Shown here: positions 27,798 through 37,040 of the stretch, one piece after another
Layout of the letters: every line of letters begins with the position of its first letter
How positions within the stretch are numbered: position 1 is the first letter of the stretch
NCBI RefSeq assembly: GCF_000832065.1
Contig: NZ_JXQM01000001.1
Coordinates: 248,001-312,000 of the forward strand
Source of the DNA: Nitrosospira sp. NpAV
GTDB taxonomy: Bacteria > Pseudomonadota > Gammaproteobacteria > Burkholderiales > Nitrosomonadaceae
DNA length: 64,000 nucleotides
Reading direction: 5' to 3'
Made by a program: the position numbers and the translations under genes
The notes under the pieces: generated by a model
Database searches by the model: none
Seen by the model: the letters and a program-made list of their open reading frames with translations, nothing else
What the model was told of the DNA's origin: nothing

Positions 27798-29654
27798 CTA
27801 TGCATCCAATTTACGCAGGAATCTTGCGTGGAAAGTGAGTTCGAGCAAATCAATCTGGGAAACCTCCACTTCAATAGCCGTCTCCGGCGGCACTTCCGGT
27901 AAGGAGGGTATCCGTGCTACCAAAGGGAGATGATCCATTTTCACCAGATTCTCCTTAAGTACCTGCGCTCCCGTTGTACTGACATTCTCCTGCAATAGCC
28001 AGCGCAAACACCAGTAGCGCTCCATTCTCCGCTGAAAATCTCCGTAGACTTCATAGGCGGCTTCGAAATCCCGCATGGATATCCGCAGACTTTCATTGTC
28101 CCGGGTATAAGGCGGCGTCTCCTTCCTCAGCAGTGCCACCAGTTGCCGTTGATTGATGAAATCCACATAACGGCGCATCGGCGAACTGATCCAGGCATAC
28201 TGCGAAACGCCTAACCCCTGATGTGGCGCAGGAGATGTACTTATCCTGACCTTGCCGCCACTCTGGCTGCGATAGATGCCAGTGACGCCGCTATCGGCGA
28301 GTTGTTTGCCCCACTCCGTATTAACATAAATCATCAGCTCAGACACCACCTTATCGATAGGCGAACCCCGCCGGCGCTCGCTGATAGTGATGCGATCATC
28401 CGTAACATTGAAGCTGTAATCGATTTTCTCATTGTTACTGTCGCTGGCCTTACCCCGAACCGCCTCCATCTTGCAGGCAAATTTCCATAGCGTCAGCAAC
28501 GCCACGCCAAAAGGATGATCAAGACTTCCCGCCGCAAGCGTGTGTTCGTTAAAATGCTCTTCCAGCGCGTCGTGTCTGAGATTGGCGGCAATCCTTACGC
28601 GCTCGATGCGGCTGTTTATGGCGATGACGGTGAAATCGTCCGCCACATCAATATACATTGAAAGCGCTGGGCATAATCGTTCTTCGCCCAATGTATAGTG
28701 GTGAATCACCGCTTCCGGCAACATGGTAATTTTGCTGCCCGGAAGATAAACGGTAGAAAGACGCTGTGCCGCCGCTGTATCCAGCGGGGAGCCTGGCGCT
28801 ATGCCCAATGTGGGAGCGGCAATATGGATGCCGATGCGGAAGCTGCCCAGAGTCAGCGGCGTGACCGAAAAGGCATCGTCAATTTCTGTAGTGGCTGCAT
28901 CATCTATGCTGAAAGCAGCCGCATCCGCTATGGGTAAATCCTGCGGATCGTGAAATTCGCCGCCTGCCCCAAGCCCACCGAAGCCTGTGCCTTCAGGAAA
29001 ATGCTCCAGCAGGAACCGGTTAACATGATAGTCATGCGTGGAGGGTATCGCGCCACATTTTTCCAGCAACTTGGGAATGCTTAGCTTCGTCTCGGCGCAA
29101 ACGACATCAAGCGCTTTCCATTCAACGGTATTCTTATCAGGGCGGTAGAGGAGATTGAACAGCGACGGTCTAAATTCTTCCGGCAGGATAAATGTATTCA
29201 GCAACTGCACATAACGGGCCTGCTGTTCCGCTTGCAGGCGCTTTTTTTCTTGGCTGGCAAGCGCGGCCTCAAGCGCTTTCGATGGTGCCGCTTTATAGCG
29301 TCCCCGGCCTTTTTTGTAAAAATACATCGGTGCACTGTGCAGCCGGATCAGCACCGCCGCTGCTTCCTCGGGGCTGGCTAAGTGACCGAAATAATCCGCG
29401 GCGAGGGCATCGCTGGCGAACTCGGCCTCGCTCTCGCAGCACTCCCAGAGAAAATTGGGATCGAGATCCTCCGCTGTTTTTTGCGCGAGATCCATGAATT
29501 CAGACAGAGAGGGTACGTCAAATCGCAGCAACACCGAAGCCGCCTTTATTTTTGCACGCTTGCCGTGAGGCGCCTCCACTTGAAGCGAAGTCGTATTATC
29601 AGCAAGGACTGTGCCTACTTTAAAGGTACCTTCCTCTTCGTAAAAAACATTCAT
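27798..29654 (-). CDS. RNB-domain (RNase II/R-type) ribonuclease
   Basis: Predicted 3'-5' exoribonuclease. The 618-residue protein is shorter than RNase R (about 800) and similar in size to RNase II. It has an N-terminal region without a clear cold-shock domain, the RNB catalytic domain (about 240-530) with the aspartate cluster FSIDDAATTEIDDAF, and a late SPMRRYVDFINQRQL motif; the C-terminal S1 domain looks short. This variant sits upstream of tonB-aroE-mtgA in many Betaproteobacteria. I give no gene symbol because it is neither clearly rnb nor rnr. Confidence 0.88.
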   Translation of the reverse strand: MNVFYEEEGTFKVGTVLADNTTSLQVEAPHGKRAKIKAASVLLRFDVPSLSEFMDLAQKTAEDLDPNFLWECCESEAEFASDALAADYFGHLASPEEAAAVLIRLHSAPMYFYKKGRGRYKAAPSKALEAALASQEKKRLQAEQQARYVQLLNTFILPEEFRPSLFNLLYRPDKNTVEWKALDVVCAETKLSIPKLLEKCGAIPSTHDYHVNRFLLEHFPEGTGFGGLGAGGEFHDPQDLPIADAAAFSIDDAATTEIDDAFSVTPLTLGSFRIGIHIAAPTLGIAPGSPLDTAAAQRLSTVYLPGSKITMLPEAVIHHYTLGEERLCPALSMYIDVADDFTVIAINSRIERVRIAANLRHDALEEHFNEHTLAAGSLDHPFGVALLTLWKFACKMEAVRGKASDSNNEKIDYSFNVTDDRITISERRRGSPIDKVVSELMIYVNTEWGKQLADSGVTGIYRSQSGGKVRISTSPAPHQGLGVSQYAWISSPMRRYVDFINQRQLVALLRKETPPYTRDNESLRISMRDFEAAYEVYGDFQRRMERYWCLRWLLQENVSTTGAQVLKENLVKMDHLPLVARIPSLPEVPPETAIEVEVSQIDLLELTFHARFLRKLDA

Positions 29655-30002
29655 AAAATGGTTCTTGGCGGAGGATTAATTATTGAATTATAACCTGAAA
29701 CGCGCTTGCAACGAGACCAGCCAACAGACGTGTCCGCCCCAATTCTGATTGCTTAATCCACTATCGCAGAACACGGCATTATGCGCGGTTTTCTTACGGT
29801 GATCCCGCACATTAATGTTAGCGCCCAGGTAGATGCATCCGTAGAAAAACCTTTTCACCCAAGCGTTGCACTCAATTCAATCCAGATCATCCTTGGGGCG
29901 CGAGATGATGGCGAGGGGGGTGGCGAGACGGTTTTGGTCGAGTTAGTCTATAGCTCCAGGCAAGCGGCGAGAAGGCCGTAAACTGACCACCCGTATGCGT
30001 AG
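29655..30002. other. Intergenic region, nothing recognised
   Basis: About 350 bases between divergent genes. Short open frames here have no ribosome site or recognisable product. The control sites of the downstream operon begin at 30003. Confidence 0.5.
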
Positions 30003-30020
30003 ATTCGGGGTGCCCCGAAT
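30003..30020. promoter_or_regulatory. Perfect 18-bp palindrome upstream of the di-haem/P450 operon
   Basis: ATTCGGGG-TG-CCCCGAAT is an exact dyad with a 2-base centre, too tight for an RNA hairpin loop without fraying, so a dimeric-regulator operator is the better reading. Its centre is about 64 bases upstream of the inferred transcription start, a usual place for an activator. Confidence 0.5.
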
Positions 30021-30063
30021 TATCTGTTAAGCTCATCCATAGAGATATTTTTCAGGAATCGAC

Positions 30064-30069
30064 TATAAT
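30064..30069 (+). promoter_or_regulatory. -10 box of the di-haem/P450 operon
   Basis: A consensus TATAAT 44 bases before the GTG start. No acceptable -35 box lies 16-18 bases upstream, which suggests an activator-dependent promoter. Confidence 0.5.
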
Positions 30070-30112
30070 ATTTTCATAAGTAACTGCATTCTCGCCATAA
30101 AGGGGAAACACT

Positions 30113-32260
30113 GTGGACCAATTTTCCATCGCGTTAGAAAAACGACGTACGTTTTCTATTCCTGGATTAATTCTTGTGATCGCCCTCCTGCCAGCCTGCG
30201 CGGCACTTGACACTGATCCGGACAGAGGCGCAACAACAGTAAAACAGGATGTTTTTGGAGACAGCTTTACAGCGATAAAGTATCTCGATCAAGGATGGGC
30301 GCCCGCCGATAGTCTTTGGTTCTACACCATTACGCAGGGATCCGACATGATGCCCTACGACTTCTTCCTGGCGCTGGAGCAGGTTGGCAAACCCGAGCCG
30401 TTTCGCGCTAACGAGAACATGAATCGCTATCGCTATCTGCCGCAGAAAGCCACTTCCAGTAACCCGGATGGGTTGCCGGTCGGATTTGTCAAGGATGACT
30501 ATAAGGGTAAAGAGTATCTTGGTTTGACTTGCTCCGCCTGCCATACCGGACAGATAAACTATAAGGGTAAGGGGATACGAATCGATGGTGGCCCGGCAAG
30601 CGCCGATATGGAAACTTTCATGGCCGACATTGTACGTGCCTTGATAGCAACCCTCGAAAAGGAGGAAGTTCGCAGCCGGTTTGTGAAAAATGTACTGTCC
30701 CGCGGTAATTACAAGACTGAGGCGGAGGTACTCGCAGACCTAAAAAAATATCGCGAGCGGCTCGCCAGCTATATTACGATCAACTACAGCAGTCTCCATT
30801 ACGGCTACGCGCGACTGGATGCGTTCGGGCGCATTTACAACAGAGTTCTGGAGCATGTCATCAATGTCAAGGAGCTCCAGGAATTATTGCGTGACCCCAG
30901 GATAATGGGAAGCCACGCGATGACAGACGAACAGATAAGATCGATAACAAATGATACAGGGAATGTCCTGAGCGGCGCTGAAAGAGACAATATCGTCGAA
31001 AATATCGTGAGGACTTTAAACGAGAACAATGGCTGGGAAGCACTCGGGCGTTTACGCAAGAAACTGTTTAACCCACCTGACGCACCGGTAAGCTACCCAT
31101 TCTTATGGGACACTCCTCAGCATGACTATGTTCAATGGAATGGCCTCACGGAAAATGCAGGACTTAAGGCAATTGCACGCAATACAGGGGAAGCGATAGG
31201 CGTATTCGGCACACTTGACTGGACGGAAAATAAAGGATTCTCGCTATCCGCCTTCATCAATGGACAAGGTTTGTATGGTCGTCATATCAGCTATTATTCT
31301 TCCGTTAATGTCCAGAATCTGCGCCTTATCGAAGCGCGTCTATTGAGTCTTCAATCTCCACTATGGCCGGAGGATATCCTTCCACCCATTGACGAGACCC
31401 GCCTTGCGAATGGGAGATCCCTGTTCAATAAGCATTGCGTGAGCTGCCATGCAAGAATCCAGCGCGACGATCCTGATCGCCGCGTGGTGGCGCATATGTC
31501 GAGGGCGAGCGATGTGGGTACGGACACCCAGATGGCCAAAAATAGCGTAAGTTACCAAGGCTTCTCAGGCATTCTGCGGAATCAGTATGTCGGCATGAGT
31601 GTGGGTGATGTCTTGCTGGATCGGCGGGCACCGGTTGCGGCCTTGCTGACCCGAGCGACTATTGGGGTTGTCGCCACTCCCGATCAGGACAAATGGTTTT
31701 TACCTCGCTGGATCGACTGGATTTCCAATTTGGCAGCAGGATTCCGCCATAATGAGATCAAACCATCGATCAAACACGGTGATTACGATCCAGACACCAC
31801 GGCCGATCCAGTCGCATCTTTAAAATCCTATAAGGCGCGGCCGCTCAACGGTATCTGGGCAACCGCGCCTTATCTGCATAATGGCTCCGTGCCAACACTC
31901 TATGATTTATTGTTACCCAAAAGACGTCCTGGAGATCCGCAAGACGGAGAATATCGGCCTGACGAGTTTGAAGTCGGCTCACGCGAATTCGACCCCGTTA
32001 AGGTAGGCTTAAAAAGCAGTGGATATGGTGGTTTCATTTTCAAGACGGACATCAGGGGAAATAGCAACGCCGGACACGATTACGGCGTCAGACGCACGGT
32101 GGACGAGTCTGATGGGCCTGTGGATCAGAAGATCAAGGACCAGTGCATGGATGAGACAATCAAAGATGAACTTGTGGATAAATCCATCAGAGGTAATTGC
32201 CTTTATCCCATGTCCAAAGAAGAGCGCCTCGATTTGCTCGAATACCTGAAGACGCTATGA
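30113..32260 (+). CDS. Di-haem c-type cytochrome, RoxA/CcpA-MauG-like
   Basis: A 715-residue exported cytochrome. The N-terminus has a hydrophobic signal with a possible lipobox (IALLPAC, C29). Two haem-c sites are present: CSACH at 140-144 and CVSCH at 442-446, the second starting a bacterial di-haem peroxidase-like domain with a TAPYLHNGSVPTLYDLL segment. Spacing and size recall RoxA, the extracellular rubber oxygenase, and related di-haem peroxidases, but I cannot assign a substrate. It starts at a GTG and is followed 69 bases later by a P450 gene on the same strand. Its function with the P450 is inference from adjacency. Confidence 0.8.
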   Translation: MDQFSIALEKRRTFSIPGLILVIALLPACAALDTDPDRGATTVKQDVFGDSFTAIKYLDQGWAPADSLWFYTITQGSDMMPYDFFLALEQVGKPEPFRANENMNRYRYLPQKATSSNPDGLPVGFVKDDYKGKEYLGLTCSACHTGQINYKGKGIRIDGGPASADMETFMADIVRALIATLEKEEVRSRFVKNVLSRGNYKTEAEVLADLKKYRERLASYITINYSSLHYGYARLDAFGRIYNRVLEHVINVKELQELLRDPRIMGSHAMTDEQIRSITNDTGNVLSGAERDNIVENIVRTLNENNGWEALGRLRKKLFNPPDAPVSYPFLWDTPQHDYVQWNGLTENAGLKAIARNTGEAIGVFGTLDWTENKGFSLSAFINGQGLYGRHISYYSSVNVQNLRLIEARLLSLQSPLWPEDILPPIDETRLANGRSLFNKHCVSCHARIQRDDPDRRVVAHMSRASDVGTDTQMAKNSVSYQGFSGILRNQYVGMSVGDVLLDRRAPVAALLTRATIGVVATPDQDKWFLPRWIDWISNLAAGFRHNEIKPSIKHGDYDPDTTADPVASLKSYKARPLNGIWATAPYLHNGSVPTLYDLLLPKRRPGDPQDGEYRPDEFEVGSREFDPVKVGLKSSGYGGFIFKTDIRGNSNAGHDYGVRRTVDESDGPVDQKIKDQCMDETIKDELVDKSIRGNCLYPMSKEERLDLLEYLKTL

Positions 32261-32329
32261 TCGACTCCGCGACTCCTGATCAGCACAATTTTTGATATCC
32301 ATCACCTACAAACCGCAAGGGAGCTACCG

Positions 32330-33604
32330 ATGAGTACAAACTACCTGGAGCAGTATGATGCAGCTGCCGATGCAGACAAAGCCCCATTGGCGCGCCGCTG
32401 GATCGATACCGAGCCGTTGCCGTTTTTCAAAGAGCTGCGTGAAAAACGACCTATCCTGATAACGCCCAAATTCACCCTGGTCACACGTTTCGATGATGTC
32501 AGGGAAGTACTGAGCATGCCGAAGGTATTCACGGTTAAGCCCTATGTCCCGAAAATGGCCGATTACCTGATGATGCATGACGATGATGCCCTGCATACGC
32601 GCGAGAAATCGCTGATGCAATGCATGTTGAATCGCGACGATCTACCCGCCGTGCGCGAAATGGTGGCGAATGTTTCCAAGGAAATACTCGACACCGCCAA
32701 TGGCAACATTGAGCTGGTCAACAATTATTGCCGTATGGTGCCAGCCACGCTGGTGCGGGAATATTTTGGGCTAACCGGAGCGAAAAGGCGTGATTTGATC
32801 GAGTGGTCTTACTGGAACCAATGGGACACCTTCCACAATCAGCCTTTCGATCTGCTGCCTCCGGAAAAATCCCAGCAGATTATTGATCGCCATAATGAAA
32901 CTTCCAAAGCGCTCGGCATGTTCATCGTTGAACTTATCGCCCGCCGCCTGCTGCAGGTAAAAGCGGAGGAAATAACCCTCTCAACCCTCGTGCGGCTGGA
33001 CGATGATATCGTGACCAGAATGTTGCGCACGGATTACCCCAAACAACTGGATTTCGACATCAAACGGCTGGGACTGAATGCCGGCGGTCTTTTGATTGGC
33101 GCAATCGAAACTACCGCACAAGCGGTTGCCCAGATCATCCAGTATCTGATGGAACGGCCGGAATGGCTTGCGAAGGCCAAGACCGCTGCGCTAAAGGACA
33201 CTCCCACCGAGTTCGATGGCATCGTTTGGGAGGCTCTGCGCTTTGTGCCGATCACCCCCTATTTGTTTCGTACGACCGCAAGTGACTACACCGCGGCGAA
33301 GGGTACCGGTCATGCCACTGTTCTGCGTGCGGGCACTCATGTTTTGCCGGTTACCTTATCGGCGATGTTCGATGAACGCGCGTTCGAATCGCCGGATGAA
33401 TTTATTCCTCAACGCAATTGGTACAATTATTTCCATTTTGGTTTCGGCAGCCATGAATGCCTGGGACGCTATGTCGGAATGGTCATGATCCCAGAGATGG
33501 TGCGCCAGGTCTTGACCCGGCAGAGTATCAAGGCAAATGCCCCTATCGATTACAAGTCCGGTCCTTTCCCGGAGCAGTACGACCTTTCCTGGAGTTTGCA
33601 ATAA
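32330..33604 (+). CDS. Cytochrome P450
   Basis: A 424-residue soluble bacterial P450. The haem-thiolate cysteine is C377 in FGFGSHECLGR, the K-helix ExxR is EALR (301-304), and the I-helix oxygen-activation motif is GAIETT (257-262), with Glu where many P450s have Asp. No N-terminal anchor is visible, so it should be cytoplasmic and use separate ferredoxin or flavodoxin partners, none of which is adjacent. AAGGGAG precedes the ATG. It probably shares a transcript with the di-haem cytochrome. The substrate is unknown. Confidence 0.9.
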   Translation: MSTNYLEQYDAAADADKAPLARRWIDTEPLPFFKELREKRPILITPKFTLVTRFDDVREVLSMPKVFTVKPYVPKMADYLMMHDDDALHTREKSLMQCMLNRDDLPAVREMVANVSKEILDTANGNIELVNNYCRMVPATLVREYFGLTGAKRRDLIEWSYWNQWDTFHNQPFDLLPPEKSQQIIDRHNETSKALGMFIVELIARRLLQVKAEEITLSTLVRLDDDIVTRMLRTDYPKQLDFDIKRLGLNAGGLLIGAIETTAQAVAQIIQYLMERPEWLAKAKTAALKDTPTEFDGIVWEALRFVPITPYLFRTTASDYTAAKGTGHATVLRAGTHVLPVTLSAMFDERAFESPDEFIPQRNWYNYFHFGFGSHECLGRYVGMVMIPEMVRQVLTRQSIKANAPIDYKSGPFPEQYDLSWSLQ

Positions 33605-33690
33605 AGTTACTCCCTGAATAAGCTTTCCATGGAATTCATCGGAAAAATTGGAGAGCTCTTCAGGGCTCCCCCCGAGTATTGTGTGCGTTG

Positions 33691-34344
33691 TTATTTGGCA
33701 CCCGCCTCCTGAAGAAGTTTTACTACGTCCTCGCGACGATACTTCGACGCCAGCATCAGCGCTGTAACACCATTTCCTGCTTTGGCATTCACATCTGCCT
33801 TGGCGGCGAGCAGTGCCTGTATCACTCCCGCATGGCCCATTTGCGAGGCCAGCATCAACGCGGTTGCGCCATTGTCCAGCCGGGCATTCACATCAGCCCC
33901 GGCGGCAAGCAGCATTTGTACTATCTGACGCTGTCCCTCCTGCGAAGCCTGCATCAACACCGTGACGCCATCGCCCCTCCTTACATTCACATCAGCTTTA
34001 GCAACAAGCAACTCCCGCGCGACCTCCCTGTGCCCTTTCTGCACCGCCTGCATCAATGCGGTGGTGCCGTTGCTTGTCTTCGCGTTTATGTCCGCCCTGG
34101 CTTCTATCAACACTTGCACCACTTCTTCGTAACCATTCTGCGATGCTACTATCAATGCGGTAGCGCCATTATCCGCCTTGGCGTTCACATCGGCTTTAGC
34201 CGCAAGCAGCGCCTTGACACGGGAAAGATTACCCTTTTCAGCGGCAGTGACGAGCTCGCTATCGCCCATGCTTGCCCATGTGCTCGCTGAGGTGCAGAAT
34301 AAGAGCATGCTTAAAATATGCCTATATTTCCGCAACGCGATCAT
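33691..34344 (-). CDS. Exported ankyrin-repeat protein
   Basis: A 217-residue protein with a signal peptide (residues about 1-26, cut near TWAS-MGD) and about six ankyrin repeats of 33 residues filling the rest (repeating ADVNAKxxNGxTALMxASQxG). A frame opening at 34665 is longer, but the ATG at 34344 has AAAGGAG 7 bases upstream and begins the signal peptide, so I use it. Ankyrin repeats bind proteins; small periplasmic members are sometimes linked to catalase or oxidative-stress functions. No partner is identified here. Confidence 0.85.
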   Translation of the reverse strand: MIALRKYRHILSMLLFCTSASTWASMGDSELVTAAEKGNLSRVKALLAAKADVNAKADNGATALIVASQNGYEEVVQVLIEARADINAKTSNGTTALMQAVQKGHREVARELLVAKADVNVRRGDGVTVLMQASQEGQRQIVQMLLAAGADVNARLDNGATALMLASQMGHAGVIQALLAAKADVNAKAGNGVTALMLASKYRREDVVKLLQEAGAK

Positions 34345-34701
34345 TTCAATTCTCCTTTCCATAACATAATCGATCCCGGTTCTAATAAAAATGGCAACTG
34401 CGTTAATTTCGTCGCGGTTCCCGCACGTATACATATGTAAATACGCCGCTTTTAACGCGAACCATCTCAGATTACGTTGATCAAAACTTAAGTTCAAGCG
34501 GTAATACGCAAAAGTCTGCCGGACTTGACGAATCGAAGCGAGAAATTGACTGGTTAAGACAAATTCCGACGATAAAGACCAATAGTTGTAGTTGCTCCAT
34601 TGGCTACAGCTTTTTGTGAGCCCAAAGCGGGGAAATCCCGCGCGAGACTTCTCTGATCCATTCACTTTGAAAGTTATTTGCTGCCGTTTTCAGGAGATTC
34701 G
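34345..34701. other. Divergent intergenic region, nothing recognised
   Basis: 357 bases between the ankyrin gene (minus) and the DUF3617 gene (plus). It must hold both promoters, but I found no convincing boxes or dyads. Confidence 0.5.
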
Positions 34702-35226
34702 ATGCGAAAAATGCTTTTACCGCTATTCCTGCTGTCCGTAGCTCCCGCAACGGGAGGCGCAGCCGAAAACAACATACGTCCGGGATTGTGGGAGGTCACG
34801 ACAACGTCGATGTTGCTGGCTCTGGTGCCTCAGATTCCGCCTGACCAAATGCAACAATTGACAAATCTGGCCAAGCAATACGGATTGGAGATGCCCCAGG
34901 TCCAAAATGGAGCCGCAACGTCCAGGGTTTGCATCACCCAACAAATGGCGGATGAGAAAATTCCATCCTACTTTCATCAAAATCAAATGGGATGCAGTGT
35001 TAAAAACGCGATCCGGACAGAAAACAGCTACACGATGGATCTCGTCTGCACAAATCCTCAATTAAAAGGCAGTGGGAGAGCCGAGGGCACATTTACGACT
35101 CCCGAAAGTTTCTCCGGATGGACAATATTCAAGGGTACCGTACAAGATCGTCCCGTCAATGAGCACGCGGATACAAGCGGCCGATGGATCAATGCAAGCT
35201 GCGAAACAGTGAAGCCATCACGATGA
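34702..35226 (+). CDS. DUF3617-family secreted protein
   Basis: A 174-residue protein with a signal peptide (MRKMLLPLFLLSVAPATGGA) and the DUF3617 opening RPGLWEVTTTS, plus paired cysteines (RVCITQQ, GCSVKN, LVCTNPQ, ASCETV) that could form two disulfides, as is typical of this periplasmic family. The function is unknown. I use the ATG at 34702, which has AGGAG 5 bases upstream. It converges on mpl. Confidence 0.85.
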   Translation: MRKMLLPLFLLSVAPATGGAAENNIRPGLWEVTTTSMLLALVPQIPPDQMQQLTNLAKQYGLEMPQVQNGAATSRVCITQQMADEKIPSYFHQNQMGCSVKNAIRTENSYTMDLVCTNPQLKGSGRAEGTFTTPESFSGWTIFKGTVQDRPVNEHADTSGRWINASCETVKPSR

Positions 35227-35276
35227 TTTCTATCCGTAACTGTCACTTCGCGCCCCCTTGCCATACCGCCAAGACA

Positions 35277-36641
35277 TCATCGCTGTTGATTCTTGATGGT
35301 TTCACCTATCGCCTTGAGCAACTTTTCATGGATACCGCCGAAACCGCCGTTACTCATGATGAGAACATGGTCGCCGGAATGAACTGCACCCGCGACGGCT
35401 GCGATTAGCCGCTCCAGATTGTCATGGCTTACCGCCCGGTTGCCCATGCCGCTCAGTGCCGCTTGCGCGTTCCATCCCAGGTTGGCGGTATAGCAAAACA
35501 CCAGATCAGCCACCGCAAGGCTATCCGCGAGGCTGTCTTTCCATATGCCCATTTTCATGGTGTTGGAACGGGGCTCAAGCACGGCGATGATGCGTGTTCC
35601 ACGTACCGTGTCGCGTAGGCCCTCAAGGGTGGTCCGGATGGCGGTAGGATGATGGGCAAAATCGTCATATACCGTAATGCCATTGATTTCACCACGTACT
35701 TCCATGCGGCGTTTCACATTTTTGAACTGTGTCAGTGCGGCGATAGCCATGTTTACCGGCACGCCGGCATGACGAGCTGCGGCCAGCGCAGCCAATGCAT
35801 TCATGCGGTTATGTTCCCCCAGCAACTCCCAATACAATGTCCCCTGAGCCTCACCCATGAAATGAATCGCAACCCCGCCGTCGACCAGCATCCCCGCCTG
35901 CCAGCCATCGGCCACGCCTAACCGTTCTACCGGCGTCCAGCATCCCTTGGTCAATACACGCTCCAGACTGTTCTCCTTCCCGTTGCTGACGATAAGGCCA
36001 TTACCGGGAATTACGCGTACGAAATGGTGAAACTGTTGCTCGATTGCTGCAAGGTCCGCAAATATATCGGCGTGATCGAACTCCAAGTTATTGAGAATCG
36101 CGGTTCTGGGGCGGAAGTGAACAAACTTGGAACGCTTGTCGAAAAAGGCGGTGTCATATTCATCCGCTTCGATGACAAAGAAAGGCGAACCGCCAAGTCT
36201 GGCCGACAACCCAAAGTTCCGCGGTATGCCTCCAATCAGGAATCCTGGCTCCATCCCGGCATATTCGAGTATCCAAGCCAGCATCGAACTGGTCGTAGTC
36301 TTGCCATGGGTCCCTGCTACTGCCAGAACCCATTTGTCGCGCAATATATTTTCAGATAACCATTGGGGGCCGGAAATATAGGGAAGGCTGCGGTTGAGGA
36401 TTTCCTCAATGAGTGGGTTGCCGCGGGCTACCACATTACCGATGACGAACAAATCGGGATTCAGCCTGGTTTGTTCCGGAGAGAATCCTTCTATCAGCGC
36501 TATCCCCTGAGACTCCAATTGCGTACTCATGGGTGGATAAACGCCTTCGTCGCAGCCGCTCACCTTGTGACCCGCTTCGCGTGCGATCGCCGCGATCCCG
36601 CCCATGAACGTGCCGCAGATGCCGAGAATATGGATATGCAA
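35277..36641 (-). CDS. mpl: UDP-MurNAc:L-Ala-gamma-D-Glu-meso-DAP ligase
   Basis: Recycles the murein tripeptide by joining it to UDP-MurNAc. The 454-residue Mur ligase has the N-terminal ILGICGTFMGGIA fold, the ATP-binding GTHGKTTT at 110-117, and the HHPTAIRTTLEGLR and EPRSNTMKMG motifs that mark Mpl apart from MurC. The start is a TTG with GGGAG upstream. With anmK, mtgA and the transglycosylase in this window it supports active wall recycling. Confidence 0.94.
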   Translation of the reverse strand: MHIHILGICGTFMGGIAAIAREAGHKVSGCDEGVYPPMSTQLESQGIALIEGFSPEQTRLNPDLFVIGNVVARGNPLIEEILNRSLPYISGPQWLSENILRDKWVLAVAGTHGKTTTSSMLAWILEYAGMEPGFLIGGIPRNFGLSARLGGSPFFVIEADEYDTAFFDKRSKFVHFRPRTAILNNLEFDHADIFADLAAIEQQFHHFVRVIPGNGLIVSNGKENSLERVLTKGCWTPVERLGVADGWQAGMLVDGGVAIHFMGEAQGTLYWELLGEHNRMNALAALAAARHAGVPVNMAIAALTQFKNVKRRMEVRGEINGITVYDDFAHHPTAIRTTLEGLRDTVRGTRIIAVLEPRSNTMKMGIWKDSLADSLAVADLVFCYTANLGWNAQAALSGMGNRAVSHDNLERLIAAVAGAVHSGDHVLIMSNGGFGGIHEKLLKAIGETIKNQQR

Positions 36642-37040
36642 AGCTCAACTCCCGAATATGAATGAATTATGGCAGCTATGGCGCCAAGCTAAATTGCGGT
36701 TTTTACCAACTATTGCACCGGAACCGGCCAGTGGGCCAAATTGGAGCGCGATGCGGGAAACGAACCTGCTCAGAGATTCCCTGGCGCCTATACGCAAGCA
36801 TGCGATAGGTTGTGCTCCATTTTTTGTTACACTTACGGTTTTTGCCGCCCTGCGTTCATGCATCATCAAGGCCAGCTAAGCAATGGGGCCTAATGCGAAG
36901 CTTCCTCGATTCTCATAACCCGATCCCGACCTCACTAGGCAGCGTGTTGTCGCGCCCCTCATACTATGATGCGAGATTTATAAATCCGGAAATGGTAACT
37001 CATCCGTGTCAAGATGCCATTTCAGGATGAACATTCACAC
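36642..37040. other. Divergent intergenic region between mpl and lptD
   Basis: 399 bases. A 91-residue plus-strand frame (36604-36879) overlaps the mpl start and has no recognisable product. No clear promoter pair was found for lptD. Confidence 0.5.

Noticed and set aside
33679-34290. A 203-residue plus-strand frame over the ankyrin gene
   Set aside because: Its product is a mirror of the repeated ankyrin DNA; the minus frame has a ribosome site, signal peptide and ankyrin consensus.
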